Shown one piece after another: positions 1-8,517 of a stretch of 64,000 nt of DNA. Below the pieces are notes generated by a model. That model was given only the letters and a program-made list of their open reading frames with translations, ran no database searches and was not told the DNA's origin. The position numbers and the translations under genes were made by a program. The stretch's first letter is position 1; each line of letters opens with the position of its first letter. Source of the stretch: an uncultured Acetatifactor sp. (lineage in GTDB: Bacteria; Bacillota; Clostridia; Lachnospirales; Lachnospiraceae); contig CAJUJU010000006.1 of the NCBI GenBank assembly GCA_910586835.1, positions 1-64,000 on the forward strand, given 5' to 3'.

Positions 1-317
1 TGAATGATGCCCGCCGCCCCGGGACACTGCTGCCCGTAAGCGTACACATGGCTCATCACATCGTGCCGCACCTCCTTCTCGCGGGCTCTGGCCACCTCAT
101 AATTGATATCCTCCGCATGAGCCTTCAGCTCCAGGATCTGTTCCTCGGTGATAACAGGCTTTCCGTCCCTGGAAAGTCCAAGCTCCTTCTCCGTCTCCGC
201 CAGCGCAATCCAAAGCTTCCGCCAGGTGCGGAATTTCATGTCCTGGGAAAAAATATACTGCATGTCCCTGCTCGCATAGCGCTCCGAAAGCGGGCTGATG
301 TATCCGTCTGTACCCAT
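1..317 (-). CDS. purB: Adenylosuccinate lyase, N-terminal part (cut by window edge)
   Basis: This is the first 105 residues of adenylosuccinate lyase, which releases fumarate from SAICAR and from adenylosuccinate in purine synthesis; the remainder lies beyond the left edge. The peptide opens MGTDGYISPLSERYASRDM, continues with the RTWRKLWIALAETEKELGL helix and reaches the conserved stretch KEVRHDVMSHVYAYGQ followed by the GAAGIIH segment, all typical of PurB. An AAGGAG ribosome-binding site sits 9 bases before the ATG. It lies downstream of an unrelated four-gene operon but has its own promoter and a long leader. Confidence 0.93.
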   Translation of the reverse strand, partial: MGTDGYISPLSERYASRDMQYIFSQDMKFRTWRKLWIALAETEKELGLSRDGKPVITEEQILELKAHAEDINYEVARAREKEVRHDVMSHVYAYGQQCPGAAGII

Positions 318-501
318 GATTTTCTTCTCCTTTTTTTTGTTTAACAACCGATAAAAGTTCTCCTCACACTTCCCGACATGCCGCCAGCGGCGGCACAAAC
401 ATTCAATGAGAAGAATTGCTTTGGCAATTTGTGAAGGCGCTCTGCCTGCAGAGCGTGAAATCACTTGGCGAGGTCTTTTTGAACTTATTGATTTCCTTCA
501 C
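318..501 (-). promoter_or_regulatory. Structured purB 5' leader with three small hairpins
   Basis: No gene is visible between the promoter at 502-530 and the purB start. The transcribed leader of about 180 bases contains three perfect hairpins at 438-455 (7-bp stem), 414-429 (6-bp stem) and 379-395 (7-bp GC stem). None is followed by a T-run on the minus strand, so they are not plain terminators. I do not recognise a known riboswitch class. Confidence 0.4.
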
Positions 502-530
502 ACTATATCCCACGGGAAATAATAAGTCAA
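502..530 (-). promoter_or_regulatory. Probable SigA promoter of purB
   Basis: On the minus strand TTGACT is followed after exactly 17 bases by TATAGT. The -35 box overlaps the stop codon of the upstream coiled-coil gene, so purB can be transcribed independently of that operon. Confidence 0.6.
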
Positions 531-1708
531 GCGTGATGACTGCTGATCCTCTCATACTTGTCTACCATGGCGAGGATTTCCGGCCCGTAAGCCGGATAAC
601 GTTTCACGATATCCATAATCTCTTTTCTGGCATTCTCTCCCACCTGGTTATTATAATCCAGCTGCTTGCGCAGAGCCTGCCTGCGCAGGATCAGCTCATG
701 GCGGATCTCCACCATTTCCCGCTTATCCAGAATGGCCGCCGTCTGTCCGATCCATCGGTCCGGCGCGGTGACACGGTAATTGCCCAGCTTTGCAACCAGC
801 TGCTTCTGGTAAAATTCCGTCTTAGCCTCCGCCTCGGCAAATTCCTTCCGCTCCTCCTTCTCCTGTTGATACTGCTTCCAGAGCCCTTCCAGGGCGGCGG
901 AGCTCTCCGTGCTGTACTTGATGCGCAAATAATCATGGAGATTATTGTTGTTCACATACCGGATCTTCACCTTGTTCTGCAGCTGTATCAGCCTGGCGGT
1001 GGCTCCCTGCACCCGGCGCAGCTCCTTCTCGCTGTCTATAAACCGGAGCATGAGCACGGTCTCCGCCACCGCAACCACACCCACTGCCAGCAGATACCCT
1101 ACCCTGGCGTCCATCTCAAAGGCAAACTGCAGAATCAGAAGCAGTACCATACAGATGATAAAAGCCGTCAATATGACCACGGACATCCCGCGAAAATTGT
1201 TCATCATCATCTCCAGCTCCCCGCGGCGATATTCATAGGCATGTCTCTCCCGGTCCAGACGCTGGAGATCCTGCCTCACCAGTTCGCCATAGCCTTCACA
1301 CTCCTTCAGCTTTTCAATCCCTGTCTGGATCTCATCCTCCTGCTTGCGCATGCGGTAGTAATCAGCGTCGTTCATCCGGTTCTTCTTATCCCGGTAGCGC
1401 TCACACTCTTCCTCCACGGTACGCAGCCTTCTTGCGATACCCTCCAGCTGCTCCTTTTCCTCCTCGGGAAGCGCCTCAATCTCTTCTATATCGGTCAGAT
1501 AGGAGGTGACCAGAGAATATTCGCCTGTCAGCTGACTGACCTCTCTGGAGGCTTCGTCCAACTGCTCCAGGCACCCTGTAATATAGCGGTTACGCTGTTC
1601 GCTGTCTCCAAAGTCCACATTCTCTCTGTCGTAGTCAATCTCCTCCCAGGCTTCCGCCACCTGCTCCTTCTGCTTTTTTCTTCCGAATAATTTTTTCCAG
1701 AATGCCAT
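527..1708 (-). CDS. Coiled-coil protein with two central membrane segments, unknown function
   Basis: A 393-residue protein of unrecognised family. Residues 1-170 are highly charged and heptad-like (long Glu/Lys/Arg helices), residues about 175-225 form two adjacent hydrophobic segments separated by a short turn (MSVVILTAFIICMVLLLI, then GYLLAVGVVAVAETVLML), and residues 230-393 are again a charged coiled coil. It is therefore probably an integral membrane protein with both long helical arms on the same side. It is the last gene of a tight operon, 14 bases after the repeat protein, and starts 7 bases after a GGAGAG site. Its role is unknown; the position suggests it anchors the ATPase/helical-repeat module to the membrane. 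Confidence 0.8.
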   Translation of the reverse strand: MAFWKKLFGRKKQKEQVAEAWEEIDYDRENVDFGDSEQRNRYITGCLEQLDEASREVSQLTGEYSLVTSYLTDIEEIEALPEEEKEQLEGIARRLRTVEEECERYRDKKNRMNDADYYRMRKQEDEIQTGIEKLKECEGYGELVRQDLQRLDRERHAYEYRRGELEMMMNNFRGMSVVILTAFIICMVLLLILQFAFEMDARVGYLLAVGVVAVAETVLMLRFIDSEKELRRVQGATARLIQLQNKVKIRYVNNNNLHDYLRIKYSTESSAALEGLWKQYQQEKEERKEFAEAEAKTEFYQKQLVAKLGNYRVTAPDRWIGQTAAILDKREMVEIRHELILRRQALRKQLDYNNQVGENARKEIMDIVKRYPAYGPEILAMVDKYERISSHHA

Positions 1709-1722
1709 CTATCCACTCTCCG

Positions 1723-2610
1723 TCAATCGGCCACACTGCTGCGGTAACTGTCTTTCAACAGCTGCGCAATCCGCCCGTTCTCGTCGAAATATTTCTGCCT
1801 GTTGTCTCCGCTTCTCAATTCACGCCTGTTGTACAGGAGAAGATATTCGGGCTGCTTCTCCCACTCTCCCACCAGCCGCTCCACATCCTTCTCCAGCTCC
1901 AGGGCAAGCTCATAGTCCCCGGCATGTTCCGACGCAAAGGTCACATAGTCGGCCTCCGACAGCTCCATCCGCTTGGCCGCCAGATAATCCCGGTAATAGT
2001 CTTCCCGCTCCGTGGTCTCATAAGCCGTCAGAAAACATTCCGCCGCCCTTGTGTAAATCATCAGCCCTGTCAGCGCCACACCCTTATTGTGCCAGATGGC
2101 CGCCAGACAGTCCACCGCCGGCAGCGGTTCCCCCTCCCTGGTCTGCTCAGCCCATTTCCTGATCAGGCTGTCATAGCCCCGCACAGCCGCAAGATACTTC
2201 TTCTTTTTCACCAGCTGGTCGATCTGGCTCTTTTTCTTCTCGATGCTGCTTAAGCCTGCCCCTCGCTTCAGCATCTGCTCCACTTCCGATATCGTCTGCC
2301 TGTCGTAAAATCCCACATACTCCAACAGCACCGTCACAAAAGCGCTGAAGGATCCCTTTTTGTGGATCAGCGGCCAGAGCACCTTCGAAAGATCGCGCAG
2401 CCCGCATTCCCTGCCAATCCACTCCGGCAGTTCATCGCCCATCATGGAAGAATCCAGCAGAAACGCATTTTCCTTTATACAGTAACAGAGTTCTTCCATA
2501 CAGTAGACATTCACACCCAGCCCCGGAATACAATACGGTGCCGCGGCATATTCTCCCACACAGACACTGACCTGCATACTCATTCCCATACCCCCGCATG
2601 CGCTTCTCAA
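1723..2610 (-). CDS. Helical repeat-like protein, third gene of the DUF5717/ASKHA operon
   Basis: Up to 295 residues, no catalytic motif seen. The N-terminal part (about residues 12-75) has the pattern GLGVNVYCMEELCYCIKENA followed by a cluster of aromatic and acidic residues, which looks like a conserved structural domain. Residues 120-290 are helical with TPR-like spacing. A TTG at 2610 has AGGAG 8 bases upstream, so it is the best-supported start although it is not ATG; in-frame ATG codons at 2589, 2583 and 2577 are alternatives with weaker sites. It lies 12 bases after the ATPase gene and 14 before the coiled-coil gene, so the products are very likely made together. Function unknown. Confidence 0.78.
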   Translation of the reverse strand: MRSACGGMGMSMQVSVCVGEYAAAPYCIPGLGVNVYCMEELCYCIKENAFLLDSSMMGDELPEWIGRECGLRDLSKVLWPLIHKKGSFSAFVTVLLEYVGFYDRQTISEVEQMLKRGAGLSSIEKKKSQIDQLVKKKKYLAAVRGYDSLIRKWAEQTREGEPLPAVDCLAAIWHNKGVALTGLMIYTRAAECFLTAYETTEREDYYRDYLAAKRMELSEADYVTFASEHAGDYELALELEKDVERLVGEWEKQPEYLLLYNRRELRSGDNRQKYFDENGRIAQLLKDSYRSSVAD

Positions 2611-2622
2611 CGAGGCGCTCCT

Positions 2623-3894
2623 CTAGTAAAGCTCTATTTTTTCCCGCCAAACCCTGCCGGAGGAAGGACGGATTTCCCCGAAGCCCAGATCCCGTACCTC
2701 CACTGTCAGAACGTTTTCCTCCTCCAGATAAAGGCTGGCGTGCAGCCTTGCCACATTTCCCGGAAGGTCTTCCAGCACCATTTGCGCAAGCTTACCGCTG
2801 TTTTCGGTCAGCTGCATGATCTTCAGCGTAATCTCATTGCCGTCCCGCAGATAAAAATCCAGTTCCTGCCCGGCCTCATACCAGTTTACCCCCGCGTCCA
2901 GCAGGGCGTAATAGGACGCTTCCCCCTGGCGCAGAATATCCATACCGATATTAGCCTTCAGCTTATCTTTCCCCAGAAAAGCATACTTCTTCCAGAGGGG
3001 ATCCGGATCCAGACGCTCCTGCATCCCCATACAGGCTCCCTTGCTGAACAGATTATTTCCCTGAAAAACCCGGCGTTTCCTGCAAAGAAAGCGAAGGGAT
3101 TCCCGCATCTGTTCCTGATCGAAGCCGTCTCCTATGAGAAACACGCTCTCCACCATCTTTTCCCTGCAGACTTCCCGGGAAATCTCCAGCAGCTCCCGAT
3201 CCAGCAGCTCCTGCCGCAGGCTTTCTTCCTCCGGCAACAGTTCTCCGTCCTTCAGCGGAAAAATCCGCTCCTCAATAAAAACCACCTTGGGCTCGGTTCG
3301 CTTGTTGCACTCCATACAGTATGCTCTGATGCCGTTCTCCCGGCGCAGAAGCACCGACCCGTGAGCCCATAACTCTTCCGGCTGCCGGAGCATAAAACTG
3401 TAATAGCTCTCCATGTGATTCTGAAAGACAATCCTGTCCGTCTTCAGCCTGGCCCCTGCCATCATGCGCCTCAGCACATCCAGCATCCGGGCGTCCAGCA
3501 CCTCGCAGGTAATCATCATGGCACTTATTTTATCGGGCGACGACACCTGTGCCAACAGTCCCAGACTCCGCTTAAAAAACAGAGTGAGCAAAGCCACCGG
3601 GTCAAAGCTCTCTCCTTCTATCAAAACCGGTTCCCCATCCAGCGCAAGCTCCAGCAGGTTTTCCACCAGAATCCCCTGCTCCGCTTCGCCCTGGCGCAGC
3701 GCTTCTCTTCCGTAGTACCACTGATTGACGCCGTTTCGTTTACAGAGCGCCGTGGGAATATTGTAATCCTCGGTTCCGGCCACCTGGGAAAGGGTCTCTA
3801 CTTTTCCGGAACCGGAAACGCTGAAGCTGATCTGTGAAAATTCATTTCCCAGGTCGTAGCCTACCACGACTCTGTCGCTGCCCAAAAGTCCCAT
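2623..3894 (-). CDS. Actin/Hsp70-fold (ASKHA) ATPase-like protein, DUF5716 type
   Basis: A 423-residue protein with the outline of the sugar kinase/Hsp70/actin fold. Residues 8-24 contain VVVGYDLGNEFSQISFS, a phosphate-1 loop (D-x-G with small and polar residues after it); residues near 246-262 read SVFLIGDGFDQEQM, the adenosine-binding motif; and NNLFSKGACMG matches the helix that closes the nucleotide pocket in Hsp70s. After about residue 310 comes a beta-rich C-terminal domain unlike the peptide-binding domain of DnaK. I associate this with the DUF5716 family from memory, not from a search. It follows the giant DUF5717-like gene by 15 bases. The ATPase role is inferred; partner and substrate are unknown. 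Confidence 0.82.
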   Translation of the reverse strand: MGLLGSDRVVVGYDLGNEFSQISFSVSGSGKVETLSQVAGTEDYNIPTALCKRNGVNQWYYGREALRQGEAEQGILVENLLELALDGEPVLIEGESFDPVALLTLFFKRSLGLLAQVSSPDKISAMMITCEVLDARMLDVLRRMMAGARLKTDRIVFQNHMESYYSFMLRQPEELWAHGSVLLRRENGIRAYCMECNKRTEPKVVFIEERIFPLKDGELLPEEESLRQELLDRELLEISREVCREKMVESVFLIGDGFDQEQMRESLRFLCRKRRVFQGNNLFSKGACMGMQERLDPDPLWKKYAFLGKDKLKANIGMDILRQGEASYYALLDAGVNWYEAGQELDFYLRDGNEITLKIMQLTENSGKLAQMVLEDLPGNVARLHASLYLEEENVLTVEVRDLGFGEIRPSSGRVWREKIELY

Positions 3895-3909
3895 GCCTGT
3901 CCCCCTTCC

Positions 3910-6900
3910 CTATCTCAGTTCAAAAAGTCTGCTGTTGAGAAACTCCTTCTTGTAATATTCTTCCAGCAGGTTATCCATGGTGTCATAATCCTCCAGGGTC
4001 TTACTGATCATAATATCGTTGACCAGATGATATCGGCTGTCGCTCTCGACGCCCCGGATATCGCTCTTTTGCAGTGTTCCGCTCTCTGTCAGCTGCTCCT
4101 CTCCGTCCCGTTCCTCAGTGATGTAGTACTGAAGATTTTCCCCGAAAAACAGGATAAACTCCTTGAAGCAGACACCTCCGTAAACCTCCCGCATGGGCTC
4201 CGCAATGTACTCGTCGGATTCCCCGTTTTCGTGGGTGATGACATAGTGAATGCGCGCCCGTCCGCCGGGGTTGGCACGGTACTCGATGATGGTCTTGTCA
4301 AACAACTCCTGTGCGGCTCTCACGTTCTCCCTGTACTCCCGGAAAAATTCCAGATGGATTCCCTGATCCATGAGCTTCGTCAGAAAGACATCCGTCAGCC
4401 TTGCCCCCTGAACAGTCAGCTGGCCGCGATTCTCCGCATAATATTTCAGCCAGGCAAGTTCGCACACCTTCTGCACCGGCTCCCCTCTCAGATACATGCG
4501 CTCGATCTCGTCAAAAATGTCCCTCTCCGTGACCCTCTCCTTCACAAAATAGTCAAAGGAACACTGGGCAAGAAACGCCTCCTCCACCTCCGGCCTGGGC
4601 CCCTGGGCAATATAATCGTGGAAGATCTCCATCTTTTCCCCCACAAAGGTTCCGGAGTAAAGCATCTGCACCAGTATGGTCTCACACAGTCTGTAACAGT
4701 CCACCCCAAAGGATTTCGCCGCCTTCCAGATATCCCGCAGGCTCTTCACCGTCCCCCTGCAGTACCTGGCAAGATACTGAAGTATGGCACTGTCATACTT
4801 TCCCCTGCGGAACACATGTAGGGCGGCTGCCGTCAGTATCTCATCCTCCTCCATGCCGTTCTTCTCCATAAGTCGGCCCAACAGGCGCATCAGAAGCTTG
4901 GCATCCATAAAATAAGGTCCGTAACGCTCCAGCCAGCACCATGCCTGCTCATGGCTGCCCCGCAGCACCATATAGCGGAATACCTCTCCCCGCTCCGCCG
5001 CCGTCAGCACGTCCGGCGCAATCTGCTGCAGATGCCCGTCCAGCGCACGCATATCATCCGCGTCATAATAGTACTGCAGAAGCTTCATCCACAGCTCCTT
5101 TTGAATCTGACTGTCGGCACAGCCCGAAGACGCCACCCTCAACGCCAGATTGGCGCTCTCCCGGGAGGTTATCCCTCCCTCCCGCTCCCCGGCACAGAAA
5201 TACAGATCCAGCTCCGGATTGTCAAGCGGAAAGGCAGTCAGATTCCGCAAGTATTTTCCCGGAATCATCAGTTTTTCCATGGTGTACTCCACGTTTCGGA
5301 GGAACCGGTTGTTCCAGGCATCCTCAAAGACAATGGTATAGCTGCTGCCGTACAGGGAAACCCAGACACTTCCGTCATTCAGCACATATTCCGCCGGGCA
5401 GGGATTTCCCGGCTGATACACATACACCTTCCGCAGTCTGTCGTCCTCCACATGAATCAGATGGGCAAACAAAAGCCTTGACAGCTGCACCGCGTTCTGT
5501 TCCGTGATCATTTCCGGCTGCAGCAGCCGGTTGTAGATATCCGCCAGATACCTGTTGATATGAAGTCTGGAGATCTGCTCCATACAAAAATGCTCTATCC
5601 GCACCCGATAGGTATCGAAAATGTCTCCCAGTCTGTCCTCATTCTGCAGAATATAGTCGTACAGATAAGCCGTATGCTCATAATCCAGGCTGCTCTGCCA
5701 GGAAAAATACAGCAGCACATGCTTGGGGATCTCCTGCATCTTGCGCATATCCAGCGACATCACATAATACTCGTAAAGATTGGTGATGCGCAGGTTATTT
5801 TCCACACCCGCACTGTACCAGGGAAAACATGCCTTCCCGGTTCTGCCGCCTTTGATGAGAAGCGCACAGATCTGCAGCAGCAGCCGAACGTCGCCTTTTT
5901 TCTCATACAACATTACCAGCGTCCTGTACAGCACACCGGAGTACTCTCTCACCTTATCGCAGAGATAGAGAAGCTGCTCCACCGCCTCCTGCTTTAAAAG
6001 ATCCTGCCTTGCGCCGTACCATACCACCTGCCGCTCAAAGCTACCAAGCCGCCGCAGAAGCGCCGGGTTATTGTTCAGAAGAGCCACTGCCTCTATGTAG
6101 AGAACGGGGCTGGTACAGCCGATGCTGTGCTGCTTTTCCAGAAAGGCCCACTTCCCCGTGACGGATTTGTGATACTCCTCCGAAAGATAGAGCAAAAGCC
6201 AGGCCGCACGCCAGTTGCCGTTATCCTTCCGGTAAATATCCTCCACATCCGCCGCCACCTGATCCACATACTGCTCTTCCCTGTGGATCAGCGTAGTGAG
6301 GTACAGATAGTATGCAAGCAGCGTATCGTCCCCTTCTCCCCTCTCCAACAGCTCCGCCACATGATCCAATATCCATCCGGCTTCGTTATACCGCTCCTCC
6401 GTAATCAGAAGCTGTGCCTGAAAAAGCCTTGCGGCCACGTCGTTCTCCTCTGCCGTCACCAGCTTTTCCACCAGCCTGCCGGTCTCCTTCAGCCAGGTGC
6501 CGGTGCTGATCTTCCGGGTGCGGAAGGCCTGATAAAACTGCATCAGCTGCACCGTATTTCTCTTCTTTGTCAGGTTCCTTCCCCTTGCGGCAGAGGCTGT
6601 GCCGATCCTCACCGTCACGGGAATGGTCAGGGAGACATAAGAATTGTAAAGAAAAATCCGCCCGAAATTTTTTCCCTCCCTGCAGAGGCTGCTGTCTGTG
6701 AACACCGGCAGCACACAGCGATTTCCCAGAAAATCATCGTCTGTAATCACTTCCTTTTCCGTAAACAGGAAGTCTCCCGCACAATCCACATAGAGACAGG
6801 TATAGCCCCAGCCGTTCCGCACAACAGTGAGCGCTCTCTCCGTCACGGCATATGCGTCAGAAGCCTGGGCCTCCAACACAAGCTCTTCCTCCTGAACCAG

Positions 6901-7479
6901 AAATTCCACCTTCTGCTTCTTGTTGACCTGAATCAGGAATTCTTCCACATTCTGCTCCGAACCCTTACAGGCCGAGAGCGCCCGGTAATCCTCCGCATAC
7001 TGTGCATCACTGCCGGAAAAGACCCGAATAAAATCAGGGGAATAGAAAAGCGACACTGCCTCCCGCCAGTCCGCCTTGGCCAGGTTTGCAAAATGAAACA
7101 GATTCCGAACCGCTCCAATGGAGGATTCCAGGACAAAATACTGCACGGAAACCACAAAAGGGAGATAGTATTCTCCCTGGTTGCTGACAATATAAAAATC
7201 GCCCTTTACCACATCCCCCTCCTCCAGGTTTTCAGCGTGAAACCGGAAAAAGATTTCCTCCTCGCTGCCCACAAATTCCCCGGTCACGCATTCCATCCGA
7301 AGATCGGAGGACAATACAATGCCGTTCGTAAACCTGCCCCTGGGGCCATAAATGCGGAAAGAGCCCTCATACACTTCCCCTCTGTTCAGAGAAAGCTCTA
7401 TTTTTGCGCAGGAGAAATCAAGAGAACCATTCTCATAATCGAAGTTTCCCTCCAGAATCTGATCAATTATCTTCTGCAT
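3910..7479 (-). CDS. Giant helical-repeat protein, DUF5717 type
   Basis: A 1189-residue protein without signal peptide or membrane segment. Residues 1-330 are beta-rich and read like two sandwich domains (for example GEVYEGSFRIYGPRG and GDFYIVSNQGEYYLPFVVSV). Residues 330-1060 are almost entirely helical, with aromatic-rich repeats suggesting a long superhelical scaffold of the TPR/SEL1 sort. The last 120 residues form a small separate beta domain ending in LEEYYKKEFLNSRLFELR. I recall this architecture as DUF5717 of Lachnospiraceae. It is the first gene of the operon, has a GAGGTG site before its ATG, and is driven by the promoter at 7534-7562. Function unknown; a scaffold working with the adjacent ATPase is the simplest inference. 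Confidence 0.82.
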   Translation of the reverse strand: MQKIIDQILEGNFDYENGSLDFSCAKIELSLNRGEVYEGSFRIYGPRGRFTNGIVLSSDLRMECVTGEFVGSEEEIFFRFHAENLEEGDVVKGDFYIVSNQGEYYLPFVVSVQYFVLESSIGAVRNLFHFANLAKADWREAVSLFYSPDFIRVFSGSDAQYAEDYRALSACKGSEQNVEEFLIQVNKKQKVEFLVQEEELVLEAQASDAYAVTERALTVVRNGWGYTCLYVDCAGDFLFTEKEVITDDDFLGNRCVLPVFTDSSLCREGKNFGRIFLYNSYVSLTIPVTVRIGTASAARGRNLTKKRNTVQLMQFYQAFRTRKISTGTWLKETGRLVEKLVTAEENDVAARLFQAQLLITEERYNEAGWILDHVAELLERGEGDDTLLAYYLYLTTLIHREEQYVDQVAADVEDIYRKDNGNWRAAWLLLYLSEEYHKSVTGKWAFLEKQHSIGCTSPVLYIEAVALLNNNPALLRRLGSFERQVVWYGARQDLLKQEAVEQLLYLCDKVREYSGVLYRTLVMLYEKKGDVRLLLQICALLIKGGRTGKACFPWYSAGVENNLRITNLYEYYVMSLDMRKMQEIPKHVLLYFSWQSSLDYEHTAYLYDYILQNEDRLGDIFDTYRVRIEHFCMEQISRLHINRYLADIYNRLLQPEMITEQNAVQLSRLLFAHLIHVEDDRLRKVYVYQPGNPCPAEYVLNDGSVWVSLYGSSYTIVFEDAWNNRFLRNVEYTMEKLMIPGKYLRNLTAFPLDNPELDLYFCAGEREGGITSRESANLALRVASSGCADSQIQKELWMKLLQYYYDADDMRALDGHLQQIAPDVLTAAERGEVFRYMVLRGSHEQAWCWLERYGPYFMDAKLLMRLLGRLMEKNGMEEDEILTAAALHVFRRGKYDSAILQYLARYCRGTVKSLRDIWKAAKSFGVDCYRLCETILVQMLYSGTFVGEKMEIFHDYIAQGPRPEVEEAFLAQCSFDYFVKERVTERDIFDEIERMYLRGEPVQKVCELAWLKYYAENRGQLTVQGARLTDVFLTKLMDQGIHLEFFREYRENVRAAQELFDKTIIEYRANPGGRARIHYVITHENGESDEYIAEPMREVYGGVCFKEFILFFGENLQYYITEERDGEEQLTESGTLQKSDIRGVESDSRYHLVNDIMISKTLEDYDTMDNLLEEYYKKEFLNSRLFELR

Positions 7480-7533
7480 CCGTCACTCACCTCGCGCCCG
7501 CCGCAGAAACAGATCACCGCGGCTCATGGAAAC

Positions 7534-7562
7534 ATTATACCAAAAAATCAGATGCAGGGCAA
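7534..7562 (-). promoter_or_regulatory. Probable promoter of the DUF5717/ASKHA operon
   Basis: TTGCCC and TATAAT are separated by 17 bases on the minus strand, about 55 bases before the giant gene's ATG. The spacer overlaps one arm of the hairpin that ends the upstream ABC transporter operon. Confidence 0.55.
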
Positions 7563-7588
7563 ATTTTTTTGTCTGCATCTGATTTCCG
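7545..7588 (-). terminator. Terminator of the GntR/ABC operon
   Basis: A perfect 13-bp stem pairs 7545-7557 with 7573-7585 and is followed on the minus strand by a run of six T. It lies about 65 bases after the permease stop codon. Confidence 0.75.
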
Positions 7589-7650
7589 CGTTTTTGTTCC
7601 GGTTACGGTTTATATCCGCGCATTCGTCAAACCGATCTGCAAACCGCAAC

Positions 7651-8517
7651 TCATTCCATATTCAGCTTCCTCGTGTTGACATAATAAGAGACAAAGTACA
7701 TGACAGCCGCAAACAGAACGCTCAGAATCGTCCCCGAGATGAGATTTCTGTCGAAAAAGCTCATCACCTTTTCAAAGGAGCTGAAGTCATACAGCGTCGC
7801 AATGATCGCCTCCACAATGGACTTCACCAATCCGTTTGCCAACAGCACACCGCCATAGCAGACAATGGCCATCAGCACTCTGTGCTTTGTAAAGAGCTGC
7901 CCCATGGAAATGGCTCCGAACACCACAATCATGGTGATAAAAGGACTGCTCAGCATGGTCAGAATCGTATAAACCAGGTAAACCGTGCCTTTGAAATTCA
8001 GCTCTTTCTCCATCATCAGGATCGCCTCACCCAGTTCTCCGAAAAACAGCTCCCAGATTCCCCACACGGTATATCCTTCAGGCGCCAGCAGCCTTCCCAT
8101 CATAAAGCTGATCAGCGCCACCATGGAGGTATAAACCCCGATCAATATAATCAGCATCCAGAGCCCGCCGATAAAGACCTTGGAAAACAGCAGCCGGCCC
8201 TTTGTCACGGGAAGCGTATGCAGCAGATATCCCTCGTCCGTGTACATGGTCTGGTAAAAATGTACCGCAAGGTAAATCATGATTCCCACCACGGCTCCCA
8301 AAAGCAGAAACATGTAGGCAAACAGGGTAAATATGCTCATCAGATCCAGTATACTGAAGGCCATGTTGTATTCGATGGAATCTCCCGCCATTTCGTTCCA
8401 CATGGGAGACTGAAAGGCCAGCCAGCCGAAAAAGGTGATGCCTGCCAACAGGATCAGAATCAGTCCTCCCACCTTACAGGTTCCCTTCCACTCATGCTTC
8501 AACAATTTTCCTAACAT
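7651..8517 (-). CDS. ABC transporter permease (ABC-2 type)
   Basis: A 288-residue integral membrane protein with about six hydrophobic segments (residues 18-38, 60-85, 108-140, 170-200, 205-230 and 255-280). It is the membrane half of the exporter encoded with the ATPase just upstream; the two genes overlap by 7 bases (stop and start share ATGTTAG). The opening MLGKLLKHEWKGT, a cytoplasmic amphipathic helix before the first segment, is common in ABC-2 permeases paired with YtrA-type regulators. Substrate cannot be deduced; relatives in Firmicutes respond to cell-envelope stress or export peptides and lipids. Confidence 0.85.
   Translation of the reverse strand: MLGKLLKHEWKGTCKVGGLILILLAGITFFGWLAFQSPMWNEMAGDSIEYNMAFSILDLMSIFTLFAYMFLLLGAVVGIMIYLAVHFYQTMYTDEGYLLHTLPVTKGRLLFSKVFIGGLWMLIILIGVYTSMVALISFMMGRLLAPEGYTVWGIWELFFGELGEAILMMEKELNFKGTVYLVYTILTMLSSPFITMIVVFGAISMGQLFTKHRVLMAIVCYGGVLLANGLVKSIVEAIIATLYDFSSFEKVMSFFDRNLISGTILSVLFAAVMYFVSYYVNTRKLNME

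Noticed and set aside
405..420. AATGAGAAGAA also found near 37850 and 47343
   Set aside because: At 47343 it is the end of the feoB fragment's coding sequence; the matches are short and likely chance.
6127..8514. Long open frame on the plus strand, 795 codons
   Set aside because: Antisense to the DUF5717-type gene and the ABC permease; low-complexity basic translation and no ribosome-binding site. A shadow of high-GC codon usage.
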